In this document: in pieces, positions 1 through 7,062 of the stretch | Position numbering within the stretch: the first letter of the stretch is position 1 | How the letters are laid out: each line of letters begins with the position of its first letter | Program-made: the position numbers and the translations under genes | NCBI GenBank assembly: GCA_937942115.1 | Contig: CALDFY010000256.1 | Coordinates: 1 to 14,793, forward strand | Reading direction: 5' to 3' | Length of the DNA stretch: 14,793 bases | Source: an uncultured Anaerolineae bacterium | GTDB taxonomy: Bacteria > Chloroflexota > Anaerolineae > B4-G1 > DUEL01 | Notes under the pieces: model-generated | What the model saw: only the letters and a program-made list of their open reading frames with translations | Told to the model about the DNA's origin: nothing | The model's database searches: none

Positions 1-40
1 AGTGCCATTGGGCTTTTAGCCCCTGGCGTAGGTAGTTACG
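1..40 (+). repeat. GTAG-type hairpin repeat end, inverted copy of the left end of the 3252-3406 element
   Basis: Positions 13-38 are the exact reverse complement of 3254-3279 (26 of 26 bases). The shared part ends in GTAGTTA. Left of the match the two copies differ, yet both still fold: here GGGCT-AAA-AGCCC flanked by GCCA/TGGC, there GCCAGGG/CCCTGGC. Conserved structure with changed sequence suggests that the fold matters. The stop codon of the neighbouring glycosyltransferase (36-38) lies inside the repeat. The element probably continues left of the window. Confidence 0.85.
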
Positions 41-1109
41 ATATTTCCCGATAGGCCTCCAGAGTACGGCGGGCCGTCTGCTCCCAGGAAAACCGACCCG
101 CCTGATCCAGTGCCCGCCGACGCATCTCGGCGTGGAACGCCGCATCCTGCAGCAACTGCAGGAGCGCTCCCGCCATCCCCTCTGCATCGTCCGGAGGGAG
201 CAGGATACCGGCCGTCCCCACCACTTCCGGGATAGAGGAAGCATCGCTGGCCACCACCGGCACCCCGCAGGCCATCGCCTCCAACACCGGCAGGCCAAAC
301 CCTTCGTACTGCGAGGGGAATATGAAGGCCGTGGCCCCCCGATAGATGGCCGGTTTGTCGGCCTCCGATACCGGTCCGACCCACCGCACCCACTCCGACC
401 TCAGCCCCATCTCCCGGGCCTGACGCCGGGGGTCAGGGGCAAAGGGGGTATCCTTCGCAGGCAACCGTCCGGCCAGGACCAGCGGATACTCGTCCCCCAG
501 AACCGGCCCGACCCACGTGTACGCCCGCAGCGCAGCGGCGACGTTCTTACGGATGTCAAACCCTCCCAGGTAGAGGACGTACCGGGGAGGCAGGCCGTAG
601 CGGGCCCGCACCGCTTCGTCCTCCGGCCGGGGCTCCGGGCGGAATTGGGCACTGACGGCCAGCGGGATGACCTGCACCCGTTCCGGGGGAAGCCCGAGAA
701 AGGCCAGGATGTCCTGTCGGGATGCCTCAGAGTCGGTGAGGACCCGCGCCGCGTGGGAAGAGGTTGCGCTCACCAGGGCGGTGTAGAGCCGCACGGGCGG
801 GCCGCCCCGGTAGGCCCGCAGCCGCAGCGGGATGATGTCGTGGATGGTGACCACGGCGGGAACAGGGGAGACCATCGGGGGGGCCCAGTAGGGAATGTGG
901 GCCACGTCGGCCTTCACCCGCCCGGCCAGGCGGGGAAAGACGGCCTGCTCAAAGATGACCTTGTAGAGATTCCCCTTCCGCCGGGGATGGAGGAGGACGA
1001 CGTCCAGGGAAGGGTCCAGCGCGGTCAGCGATTCCACCAGGGCGCGGGTGTACTGTCCGCTGCCGGTCTCCGGCTGGTCCCAGAACCAGGCGTTGATAGC
1101 GATGCGCAT
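36..1109 (-). CDS. GT4-family glycosyltransferase (GT-B fold)
   Basis: Predicted 357-aa retaining glycosyltransferase that would move a sugar from a nucleotide-sugar donor to a lipid, glycan or small-molecule acceptor in the cytoplasm. The N-terminus MRIAINAWFWDQPETGSGQY is the usual GT4 opening with a Gly-rich acceptor loop. The C-terminal donor domain has GGFDIRKN near 215-222 and the E-x7-E motif EGFGLPVLE with E269 and E277, followed by MACGVPVVAS and SSIPEVVG. Length is normal. The start at 1109 begins the conserved fold. A longer frame to 1262 adds only low-complexity residues that are a shadow of the MFS gene. No good Shine-Dalgarno precedes this ATG, so translation may be coupled to the MFS gene, whose frame overlaps the first 161 nt. 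It is last in a minus-strand unit with the MFS and PIG-L genes. Donor and acceptor cannot be read from sequence. Family confident, substrate unknown. Confidence 0.9.
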   Translation of the reverse strand: MRIAINAWFWDQPETGSGQYTRALVESLTALDPSLDVVLLHPRRKGNLYKVIFEQAVFPRLAGRVKADVAHIPYWAPPMVSPVPAVVTIHDIIPLRLRAYRGGPPVRLYTALVSATSSHAARVLTDSEASRQDILAFLGLPPERVQVIPLAVSAQFRPEPRPEDEAVRARYGLPPRYVLYLGGFDIRKNVAAALRAYTWVGPVLGDEYPLVLAGRLPAKDTPFAPDPRRQAREMGLRSEWVRWVGPVSEADKPAIYRGATAFIFPSQYEGFGLPVLEAMACGVPVVASDASSIPEVVGTAGILLPPDDAEGMAGALLQLLQDAAFHAEMRRRALDQAGRFSWEQTARRTLEAYREIS

Positions 1110-2340
1110 GGGAGGGAGAGGGGGGATGTGCGGCGGCAAAAAAGAAGAGGGCGCAGAGAATCCAGGTGGAGACGCAAATCCACAGGATCGCGTCGTGGAG
1201 GGTGTAGCGGTCGGCAATGATGCCCGCCAGCAGGGGCGCGGTGGCCGCTCCCGCCGACTCAATGAAGTACTGCACCGCCGCCGCCGTGCTCCGCACCTCC
1301 GGCAGCGTCACATCGTAGATGGACGACGTGACGTTGGGCGCGGCGAAGGGGATAAAGAGCGCCGTGATACAGAGCATAATCAGGAAGAGGAGTTGGTTCT
1401 CCGCCGGAATGCCCATCGTGATCCACAGGAGCAGGGCACCGATGAGGACGGCCGATGAGGCCACCAGCATCCGGCCGCGCGGCGTCCGCCGGAAGAAAAA
1501 GTCCCCCAGCGACCCGCCGACCAGGTAGCCGGAGGCCAGCACCAGGACCGCCGGAGCCATCGTCATCAGCACCGCGTCCGAGGAGTACCCCCGCTCCGAC
1601 TCCAGGTAGTAGAAGAACCAGTAGGTAATGGTGTTCCAGGGGAAGACGCCGAAGAAGCCCTGGATGAAGAGGAGAATCAGGCTACGGATGCGGAAAAGCC
1701 CCAGCGCGGTCTTCCAGTTAAAGCGGTAGATGCCGATTTGCTCCAGTTCGGCCAGTTCCGGCTCGCTCCGGCCGCGCGGCATCTCCCGCACCCCGAAGAA
1801 GATAACCACGGCCAGCAGAACCCCCAGGCCGCCGGTGATGTAGAAGACCCCCCGCCAGCCGATGATGTCCCGGAGCATTAACGCCATCACCATCCCCAGC
1901 AGGTAGCCGATGGGGCCGGTCAGTTGGAGGATGCCGTAAACCCGACCCCGCACCCGGGGGCCGAAGTAGTCGGCGATGAGGCTGTAGAGGCCGGGGTAGG
2001 AGGAGTCGTCAATGCCGGTAGAGGCGCGGGTGACCAGGAAGGTCGGGTAATTGGGCGCAATGGCGTTGAGCCAGGTGGTGGAGCCCCAGATGAAAGACGC
2101 CAGCGCCAGCAGTTTGGAGCGGGCATACCGGTCGTAGAGGTAGCCCCAGATGGGGTAGAGGATGGCACCGACGATCAGCGCGCCGGTGGAGACGGCGCCC
2201 ATCTGGGTCTTGGTGATGCCAAAGGTCCGCATAATCGGCTCGGTGAGGGGACCGATGAGGAGTTTATCGGACTGATGGAGGAGCATAAACGTGAAGAATA
2301 CGGCGACGACGAACCAGGCGTAGCGGGAAGGGCGGGACAT
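949..2340 (-). CDS. MFS transporter (Spinster/sugar-phosphate-type), C-terminus overrunning next gene
   Basis: A 463-aa major facilitator superfamily permease with about 12 hydrophobic segments between residues 8 and 403. The family signature GYLYDRYARSK at 66-76 lies between helices 2 and 3. VRGRVYGILQLTGPIGYLLG (130-149) resembles the helix 4-5 region of Spinster-like carriers. The chosen ATG has a good Shine-Dalgarno (GGAGG, 2347-2351 on the complement); longer starts run through a heptamer repeat and are not credible. Helix 12 ends about residue 404. The next 59 residues are Pro/Arg-rich, soluble-looking and lie mostly over the start of the glycosyltransferase in another frame, so they are probably not family sequence. 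The original stop may be lost, or a frameshift may be present. Possible role: export of a glycoconjugate made by its neighbours, but the substrate is unknown. Confidence 0.9.
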   Translation of the reverse strand: MSRPSRYAWFVVAVFFTFMLLHQSDKLLIGPLTEPIMRTFGITKTQMGAVSTGALIVGAILYPIWGYLYDRYARSKLLALASFIWGSTTWLNAIAPNYPTFLVTRASTGIDDSSYPGLYSLIADYFGPRVRGRVYGILQLTGPIGYLLGMVMALMLRDIIGWRGVFYITGGLGVLLAVVIFFGVREMPRGRSEPELAELEQIGIYRFNWKTALGLFRIRSLILLFIQGFFGVFPWNTITYWFFYYLESERGYSSDAVLMTMAPAVLVLASGYLVGGSLGDFFFRRTPRGRMLVASSAVLIGALLLWITMGIPAENQLLFLIMLCITALFIPFAAPNVTSSIYDVTLPEVRSTAAAVQYFIESAGAATAPLLAGIIADRYTLHDAILWICVSTWILCALFFFAAAHPPSPSHAHRYQRLVLGPAGDRQRTVHPRPGGIADRAGPFPGRRPPPSPAEGESLQGHL

Positions 2341-2351
2341 GATTGCCTCCT

Positions 2352-2421
2352 TACAGGTCGCAAAGCGCAGGTCGCAGGGCGCAGGGCGCAAGGCGCAGGT
2401 CGCAGGGCGCAGGGAGCAGGG
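2352..2421. repeat. Heptanucleotide tandem repeat, about 10 units of CGCAGGN
   Basis: Seven-base units in exact register fill the gap between the PIG-L stop and the MFS ribosome-binding site: TACAGGT, CGCAAAG, CGCAGGT, CGCAGGG, CGCAGGG, CGCAAGG, CGCAGGT, CGCAGGG, CGCAGGG, AGCAGGG. An imperfect eleventh unit runs over the PIG-L stop codon (2423-2425). Copy number could change the distance between two co-transcribed genes. Confidence 0.9.
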
Positions 2422-2422
2422 G

Positions 2423-3220
2423 TCAGGCCTGCGCGCCCAGCAGACTCTCCACGATGGGGTGGAAGCGGACGTAGCGGAAGGCCTCGCCGTAGGCGAAGCC
2501 GGCCCGTTGCCCAATTTGCGCCGCCTCGGAGCGGAGGGCCCAGGCCATCGCAGCGGCCGGGTCCTCCACCATCGGTCCCAGCATCGCCTTCGGGTCCAGC
2601 CCCGCCCGTCGGGCCTGCCGAAGCACCTCCTCCACCAGGAACCGAACCTGGCTCCGGTGCTCCATCATCGCAGCGATTTTCTTCTCTACGGTATTCGTGA
2701 TGTCCACGATTTTGTTGGCCCCTGCCGGGTCGGGAGTGTAGAAGTACTTCTCCACCACGAAGTGGGGTTCCAGTCCCTCATCCGCGTGCTCCGGATAGAG
2801 GAGAGGAAGATGGCAGAAGTTGACCGCGTCGGAGGCGGCACGGGCGACGGCCCGGTGGTCTGGATGCACCTCGGCAATGTAGAGGGGGTCTTCTGTGATG
2901 ACCACATCCGGTTTGTACTGACGGATCAGGCGGACGAACTGCTCCCGCAAGACTCCTGGCGGTAACAGACCCACTTCCAGGTCGGGATGTTCCAGGAAGA
3001 TAGGGGGTTCGGCGCCCAGGACGGCGGCCGCGCGTGTGGCCTCTTCCCGGCGGATCGCGGCCAGCGTCTCCGCGTCGTACTCAAAGGAGCCCTTGTTGCC
3101 GCTGGACGCGATGACGATGATGACCCGGGCGCCCTCGGCGACCATTTTTGCGATGGTCCCCCCGGCGAAGACCTCCGCGTCGTCGGGGTGCGGGGTAAGG
3201 ACTAAGACGGTTCCAGGCAT
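2423..3220 (-). CDS. PIG-L/LmbE family zinc-dependent N-deacetylase
   Basis: 265-aa member of the PIG-L/LmbE/MshB/BshB fold, metal-dependent deacetylases that act on N-acetylglucosamine-type substrates such as GlcNAc-PI, GlcNAc-inositol or GlcNAc-malate. The first metal/catalytic motif is TPHPDDAE (9-16), with H11 and D14 expected to bind zinc and D13 to act as general base. The second is EVHPDHR (117-123), whose H119/H122 supply the remaining ligand and catalytic His. Length is typical. Start supported by AAGGAG (3225-3230) five bases before the ATG. It is first in the minus-strand unit with the MFS and GT4 genes. A GT4 plus PIG-L pair recalls bacillithiol and mycothiol synthesis (BshA/BshB, MshA/MshB), but no ligase or cysteine-adding gene is in view, so that pathway is only a possibility. 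Confidence 0.93.
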   Translation of the reverse strand: MPGTVLVLTPHPDDAEVFAGGTIAKMVAEGARVIIVIASSGNKGSFEYDAETLAAIRREEATRAAAVLGAEPPIFLEHPDLEVGLLPPGVLREQFVRLIRQYKPDVVITEDPLYIAEVHPDHRAVARAASDAVNFCHLPLLYPEHADEGLEPHFVVEKYFYTPDPAGANKIVDITNTVEKKIAAMMEHRSQVRFLVEEVLRQARRAGLDPKAMLGPMVEDPAAAMAWALRSEAAQIGQRAGFAYGEAFRYVRFHPIVESLLGAQA

Positions 3221-3251
3221 ATTGCTCCTTTCGGATAATGGAATGTCAAAA

Positions 3252-3406
3252 CATAACTACCTACGCCAGGGGCTAAAAGTCCCTGGCTCAGATGCGAAGC
3301 CCCCGACGGGGGCTTCCGGATAGCCCTTCAGGGCTTCGTCATCTGAGCCCGCCGCTTCAGCGGCGGGCGGAAGTGGGCATCCCAGCCATCGGGGCTGGTA
3401 GTTACG
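3252..3406. repeat. 155-bp composite hairpin element with GTAGTTAYG ends (REP/MITE-like)
   Basis: Bounded by inverted CATAACTAC (3252-3260) and GTAGTTACG (3398-3406). Inside, in order: GCCAGGG/CCCTGGC (3265-3271/3281-3287); an outer TCAGATG/CATCTGA stem (3288-3294/3340-3346) enclosing two hairpins, a 9-bp stem with GAC loop (3296-3304/3308-3316) and AGCCCT-TC-AGGGCT (3322-3335); a 10-bp stem with TC loop (3347-3356/3359-3368); and CCAGCC/GGCTGG (3382-3387/3393-3398). All arms are perfect. A GTAG tetranucleotide beside a hairpin is the signature of REP sequences moved by RAYT (TnpA-REP) transposases. No transposase is in the window. It separates the divergent PIG-L and GT2 genes and may also end transcription. 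Confidence 0.85.
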
Positions 3407-3438
3407 CGCGATTCATATTTTAACACACTCCGGTGGAG

Positions 3439-3466
3439 TTGCCAATCGGGAAGGTTCTGCTATACT
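3439..3466 (+). promoter_or_regulatory. Sigma70-type promoter for the GT2-YfhO operon
   Basis: TTGCCA (3439-3444), 16-bp spacer, TATACT (3461-3466). Transcription would start near 3473, leaving an untranslated leader of only about 17 nt with GGAGGG (3479-3484) before the ATG at 3490. A reading frame that continues upstream to 3433 would overlap this promoter, which supports the shorter start. Confidence 0.75.
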
Positions 3467-3489
3467 TGCCCCTGTATAGGAGGGAGAGG

Positions 3490-4227
3490 ATGAAACTTTC
3501 CGTCATTATGCCGGTCTACAACGAAATCAGCACCATCCGGGAGATTCTCCGCCGGGTGCGCGCCGTGCCGCTGACCGTCCCCATCGGCTACGGACCTCAG
3601 AACGGGCAGACGGTGGAACTGGAGCGGGAGATTGTCATCGTGGATGACGGCTCCACCGACGGGACGCGCGAGGTGCTGCGGGAGTACGAGGGGGAACCCG
3701 ACATCCGGGTCATCTACCACGAGCGGAACCAGGGGAAGGGGGCGGCGGTCCGCACCGGGCTGGACCACGCCACCGGCGACATCTTCATCGTCCAGGACGC
3801 CGACCTGGAATACGACCCCCGGGACTACCCGGCCCTGCTCCAGCCCATTCTGGAAGGACGGGCCCAGGTGGTGTACGGCTCCCGCTTCCGGGGCGGGCCC
3901 ACAAAGGCGATGTTCTTCTGGCACATGGTCGGCAACCGTTTCCTCACCCTGGTCACCAACATCCTCTACGATTCCATCCTCACCGATATGGAGACGGGGT
4001 ACAAAATGTTCACCCGCGAGGTGGCGGGGAAGTTGCGCCTGACCGAACGGGGCTGGGGGTTTGACCCGGAGATTACGGCCCAGATTCTCCGGCGGGGCTA
4101 CCGCATCTACGAGGTCCCTATCTCCTACACGGGTCGGGAGTTCTCCGAGGGGAAGAAAATCTCCTGGAAGGATGCTTTCACCGTCCTGAAGACCCTGTTT
4201 CGCTGTCGGTTTCAGCGGCTGGAGTGA
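3490..4227 (+). CDS. GT2-family glycosyltransferase, DPM1/polyprenyl-phosphate sugar synthase-like
   Basis: 245-aa GT-A enzyme expected to transfer a sugar from a nucleotide donor onto polyprenyl (undecaprenyl/dolichyl) phosphate at the inner membrane face. Visible motifs: SVIMPVYNE (4-12), the nucleotide-binding VDDGSTDGT (51-59), QGKGAAVRTG (81-90), the metal-binding DADLEY (103-108), YGSRFRGG (129-136), and METGYKMF (167-174). The C-terminal membrane helices found in CsbB/GtrB enzymes are missing, so this resembles the soluble DPM1 form. A 10-residue insertion with YGPQNGQ sits before the VDDGS strand. Start chosen from GGAGGG six bases upstream and the promoter position. The stop overlaps the GTG start of the YfhO-family gene (GTGA), so the two are probably translationally coupled and work together. 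The sugar is unknown. Confidence 0.92.
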   Translation: MKLSVIMPVYNEISTIREILRRVRAVPLTVPIGYGPQNGQTVELEREIVIVDDGSTDGTREVLREYEGEPDIRVIYHERNQGKGAAVRTGLDHATGDIFIVQDADLEYDPRDYPALLQPILEGRAQVVYGSRFRGGPTKAMFFWHMVGNRFLTLVTNILYDSILTDMETGYKMFTREVAGKLRLTERGWGFDPEITAQILRRGYRIYEVPISYTGREFSEGKKISWKDAFTVLKTLFRCRFQRLE

Positions 4228-7055
4228 ATGAAACGCGGCTTTCCCCCACCAAGACCTATCTGCGCCCACCGGCGTTCATCGGCGTCCCGCTGAACGGTCC
4301 ACTGGCCGACGGCGCGGCCGTCCTGGTTCTGGGACTGCTCGTCCTGCTGGCATTCTGGCCCATCGGCCCGGCGGGTCGGGTCATCGCCGGGGGGGATCTC
4401 TTCACCTACTTCTACCCGTACTGGACGGAGGCGGCGCGGGCACTGCGGGCCGGACGGTTACCCCTCTGGAACCCGTATCTCTTCATGGGCGTCCCCCTCC
4501 TGGCCAACAGCCAGGCCGGAGTCCTCTATCCCCTCAACTGGCCCCTCTGGCTTCTCCTCCCGCCCCATGCTGCCCTCCACTGGAGTGCGCTTCTCCATCT
4601 TTGGCTGGCCGGAAGCGGGGCCTACCTCTATGCCCGCGTCGCTCTGCGCCTGGGACGACTGGGGGCGTGGACGGCCGGGGCCGCCCTTGCCCTGGGGGGG
4701 TATCTGGGCGCACAGGTGGAACACATCAATCAGGTTCAGGCGCTTTCCTGGTTCCCCTGGGCCCTGCTTCTCTCCGAGCGGGCGGTGGATGGGGGGGACG
4801 GTCGCCCTCGGCGGGGCGCGTTCGGCGGATTGGCTGTCGTCATCGGGCTGATGTTGCTGGCCGGACATCCCCAGTCCGCCTTTATCGGACTGGTGGGGCT
4901 GGGAATCGGCGCGCTGGTCCCGCGCGCCGACGCGCCTCTGGGCCGCCGTCTGGGCGTCCTGGCCGGGGCGACGGTCCTGGGGGCCCTGCTGGCGGCGGCC
5001 CAACTGCTCCCCACTGCCGAACTGGCCCGCCAATCCGTCCGCAGCGGCGGCCTCCCCTTCAACGAACGGGTCTCCTTTTCCCTCTCCCCCCTCTACCTGG
5101 CCCGCGCCCTCCTCCCCGGCTACGGTCGGCCCGTCCCGCCGGAGCATCTGGAGTACGTCGCCTTCATCGGCGTCACCGGCCTCCTCCTCGCCCTTCACGC
5201 TTCCCGTTTCCCGTTTCACTTTTCCCGTTTCCCTCTCCCCCTCCTCCTCTCCCTCTCCGGCCTCTTCCTGGCCCTGGGCCTCTACAATCCCCTCTACCTC
5301 CTCCTGGCCCGTTTTATGCCGGGGTTCGCCCACTTCCGGGCGCCGGCCCGCTGGCTGGCCCTCTGGGCCTTCGGCGCCGCCGCCCTGGCCGGAATGGGGC
5401 TGGACCGGGTTGTCCGCTCCTCACAGGACGTATCGTGGCGCAAGATGTATATCGCGATGGCCCTCCTTTTCCTCTGGGGGGCGCTGGGGGGCCGGCGTGT
5501 GGCGCAGGATGTATCCTGCGTACCCTTCTGGCTGGCGACGGCTGCGCTGGGCGGGGCGCTTCTGGCCCTGAGCCGCCGCTACCCCCGCCCCGCCGCGCTG
5601 GGCCTATCTGCGCTCCTCCTGGCGGAACTCGTCCTCTCCGCCCGCACCCTTCCCCACGCCCGCGCCACGGCGCCGGAGGCGTATACCTCCCTCCGTCCCG
5701 CCGCCGCGCACCTCATCGCGGCCGGGCGGGAACGGACGCCGCCCGACCGGTTCCTCAGCCTCTCCGCCCTCGCCTTTGACCCCGGCGACAAGCCGGAACT
5801 GGAGGTCATCTACGGCCCGCAGTTGAGCCGGGACGCCGTCTACAACCTCCTGGTCGCGGCCAAACATCGGGAGGTCCTCTCCCCGAACCTGCCCCTGGCC
5901 TTCCGTGTCCCGGCGGTGGACGGATACGACGGCGGCCTCCTGCCCCTGGCCCGCTACGTCGCCCTGGAGCGGGCCTTCCTGCCCGAGGAGGCCGTCTCCA
6001 TAGACGGGCGGCTGCGGGAGAACCTGCGCGCCGTCCCCGATGGCCGCTGGCTGAGCCTCCTGAACGTCCGCTACTTCATCACCGATAAGGTCTTTGACGC
6101 CTGGCTGGACGACGTCTTCTATGACCTCCAGTTCGGGGCCGACTTGAGGGCGGGGGAGTCGGCGGCGGTGACGGCCGTTCCTCCCTTTGAGGCGACGGCG
6201 CTGGGGCTGGTCAGTTACCTGGACGGGGCCGCCGCGTTGCCCGACGGGGCGGTGGTGGGCCGGGTGACGGTCGCCTTCGCCGACGGCGCCGTCCGGACCT
6301 TCCCGTTGCGGGCCGGAGTGGAGACGGCGGAGGGGGTATACGGGCCGGAGGTGGCCCACGCGCCGGCCCCCGTCGGCGGCCACTTCTGGCCAGGCCGGCC
6401 CGAGGGGAACGACTACGCCGTCCGCCTGCGGTGGGACCGGGCCGCCCGGCCGACCGGTATCTCCATCACAGCCATCCTTCCCCAGGGGCGCCTGGTCATC
6501 CGGGGCCTCAGCCTGATAGACGAGCGCACCGGCGCCTTCCAGGCGCTGGTCCTCTCCGACCGGGGCCGCTTTCGCCTGGTCCACTCCGGCGACGTGAAGG
6601 TCTACGAGAACCTGGACGTCCTCCCGCGCGCGTTTGTCGTCCACCGGGCGCGGGCGCTGGACGCCTTTCCGGCCGATTTTGACCCGACGGCGGAGATCAT
6701 CGTGGAGGGGGGGCCGGAACTGGACGTGCCTGCGGAGGGGCCCGAATCGGTGCAGGTGACGGCCTACGAGCCGGAGCGCGTGGAGATAGAGGCGGAGGTG
6801 GCGGCGCCGGGGTATCTGGTGCTGACCGATGCCCAGTATCCGGGCTGGCGGGCGTGGGTGGACGGGCAGGAAGTGCCCATCGCGACGGCCGACCTCCTCT
6901 TCCGGGCCGTCTACCTGGGCCCCGGACGGCATCGGGTGGAGTTCCGGTTTCAGCCCCGGTCGCTTCCGCTGGGTGCGGCGCTCAGCGTGGGGGCAGGGGT
7001 GGGGATGGGGATCGGATGGGGTGCTGGCCGCGCGGCGTCCCGGCGGCGCGGATAG
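4224..7055 (+). CDS. YfhO-family multi-membrane protein (putative GT-C lipid-linked sugar transferase)
   Basis: 943-aa protein. The N-terminal half has about 11-13 hydrophobic segments. Near residues 55-95 are GGDLFTYFYPYW and GRLPLWNPYLFMGVPLLANSQ, characteristic of the YfhO family. After about residue 480 comes a long soluble, presumably extracytoplasmic region, then the family ending PGWRAWVDG (about 872-880) with LGPGRHRVEFRF and a last hydrophobic helix. In Bacillus, YfhO works with the GT2 enzyme CsbB to put a sugar from a lipid carrier onto an outer-surface acceptor. The same pairing is seen here with the overlapping GT2 gene, so a similar role is inferred. Start is GTG overlapping the upstream TGA. 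Two segments, residues 325-337 and 401-433, are encoded by repeat DNA and give odd Arg/Phe/Pro and hydrophilic patches in a membrane domain. Family clear, acceptor unknown. Confidence 0.88.
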   Translation: MNETRLSPTKTYLRPPAFIGVPLNGPLADGAAVLVLGLLVLLAFWPIGPAGRVIAGGDLFTYFYPYWTEAARALRAGRLPLWNPYLFMGVPLLANSQAGVLYPLNWPLWLLLPPHAALHWSALLHLWLAGSGAYLYARVALRLGRLGAWTAGAALALGGYLGAQVEHINQVQALSWFPWALLLSERAVDGGDGRPRRGAFGGLAVVIGLMLLAGHPQSAFIGLVGLGIGALVPRADAPLGRRLGVLAGATVLGALLAAAQLLPTAELARQSVRSGGLPFNERVSFSLSPLYLARALLPGYGRPVPPEHLEYVAFIGVTGLLLALHASRFPFHFSRFPLPLLLSLSGLFLALGLYNPLYLLLARFMPGFAHFRAPARWLALWAFGAAALAGMGLDRVVRSSQDVSWRKMYIAMALLFLWGALGGRRVAQDVSCVPFWLATAALGGALLALSRRYPRPAALGLSALLLAELVLSARTLPHARATAPEAYTSLRPAAAHLIAAGRERTPPDRFLSLSALAFDPGDKPELEVIYGPQLSRDAVYNLLVAAKHREVLSPNLPLAFRVPAVDGYDGGLLPLARYVALERAFLPEEAVSIDGRLRENLRAVPDGRWLSLLNVRYFITDKVFDAWLDDVFYDLQFGADLRAGESAAVTAVPPFEATALGLVSYLDGAAALPDGAVVGRVTVAFADGAVRTFPLRAGVETAEGVYGPEVAHAPAPVGGHFWPGRPEGNDYAVRLRWDRAARPTGISITAILPQGRLVIRGLSLIDERTGAFQALVLSDRGRFRLVHSGDVKVYENLDVLPRAFVVHRARALDAFPADFDPTAEIIVEGGPELDVPAEGPESVQVTAYEPERVEIEAEVAAPGYLVLTDAQYPGWRAWVDGQEVPIATADLLFRAVYLGPGRHRVEFRFQPRSLPLGAALSVGAGVGMGIGWGAGRAASRRRG
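5191..5239. repeat. Heptamer tandem repeat inside the YfhO-family coding sequence
   Basis: Units in seven-base register: CGCTTCC (5198), CGTTTCC (5205), CGTTTCA (5212), CTTTTCC (5219), CGTTTCC (5226), CTCTCCC (5233), preceded by a weaker unit at 5191. They encode residues HASRFPFHFSRFP (325-337). Three units add seven codons, so the frame is kept only when the copy number changes by threes. Confidence 0.8.
5424..5520. repeat. CARGAYGTAT repeat copies with a perfect palindrome, inside the YfhO-family gene
   Basis: Three copies of CARGAYGTAT at 5424-5433, 5441-5450 and 5505-5514. The 16-base stretches 5435-5450 and 5499-5514 differ at one position. The last copy lies in an 18-base palindrome, CGCAGGAT-GT-ATCCTGCG (5503-5520). 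It encodes QDVSWRKMY (401-409) and VAQDVSC (426-432) on each side of one membrane helix. This looks like a short mobile palindromic repeat tolerated in frame. Confidence 0.75.
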
Positions 7056-7062
7056 GGGCGGC

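Noticed and set aside
3244..3249. TTGACA on the minus strand as a -35 box for the PIG-L gene
   Set aside because: A -10 at normal spacing would fall on the ribosome-binding site, where no TATAAT-like sequence exists. The true promoter of this unit was not found; it may lie in the repeat.
3433..3489. Upstream start for the GT2 gene adding 19 residues
   Set aside because: That stretch contains the promoter and ribosome-binding site, and the family fold begins at the ATG at 3490.
5604..6932. A 442-codon open frame on the minus strand opposite the YfhO-family gene
   Set aside because: Low-complexity composition with no domain, fully inside a recognised gene, and no ribosome-binding site or operon context.
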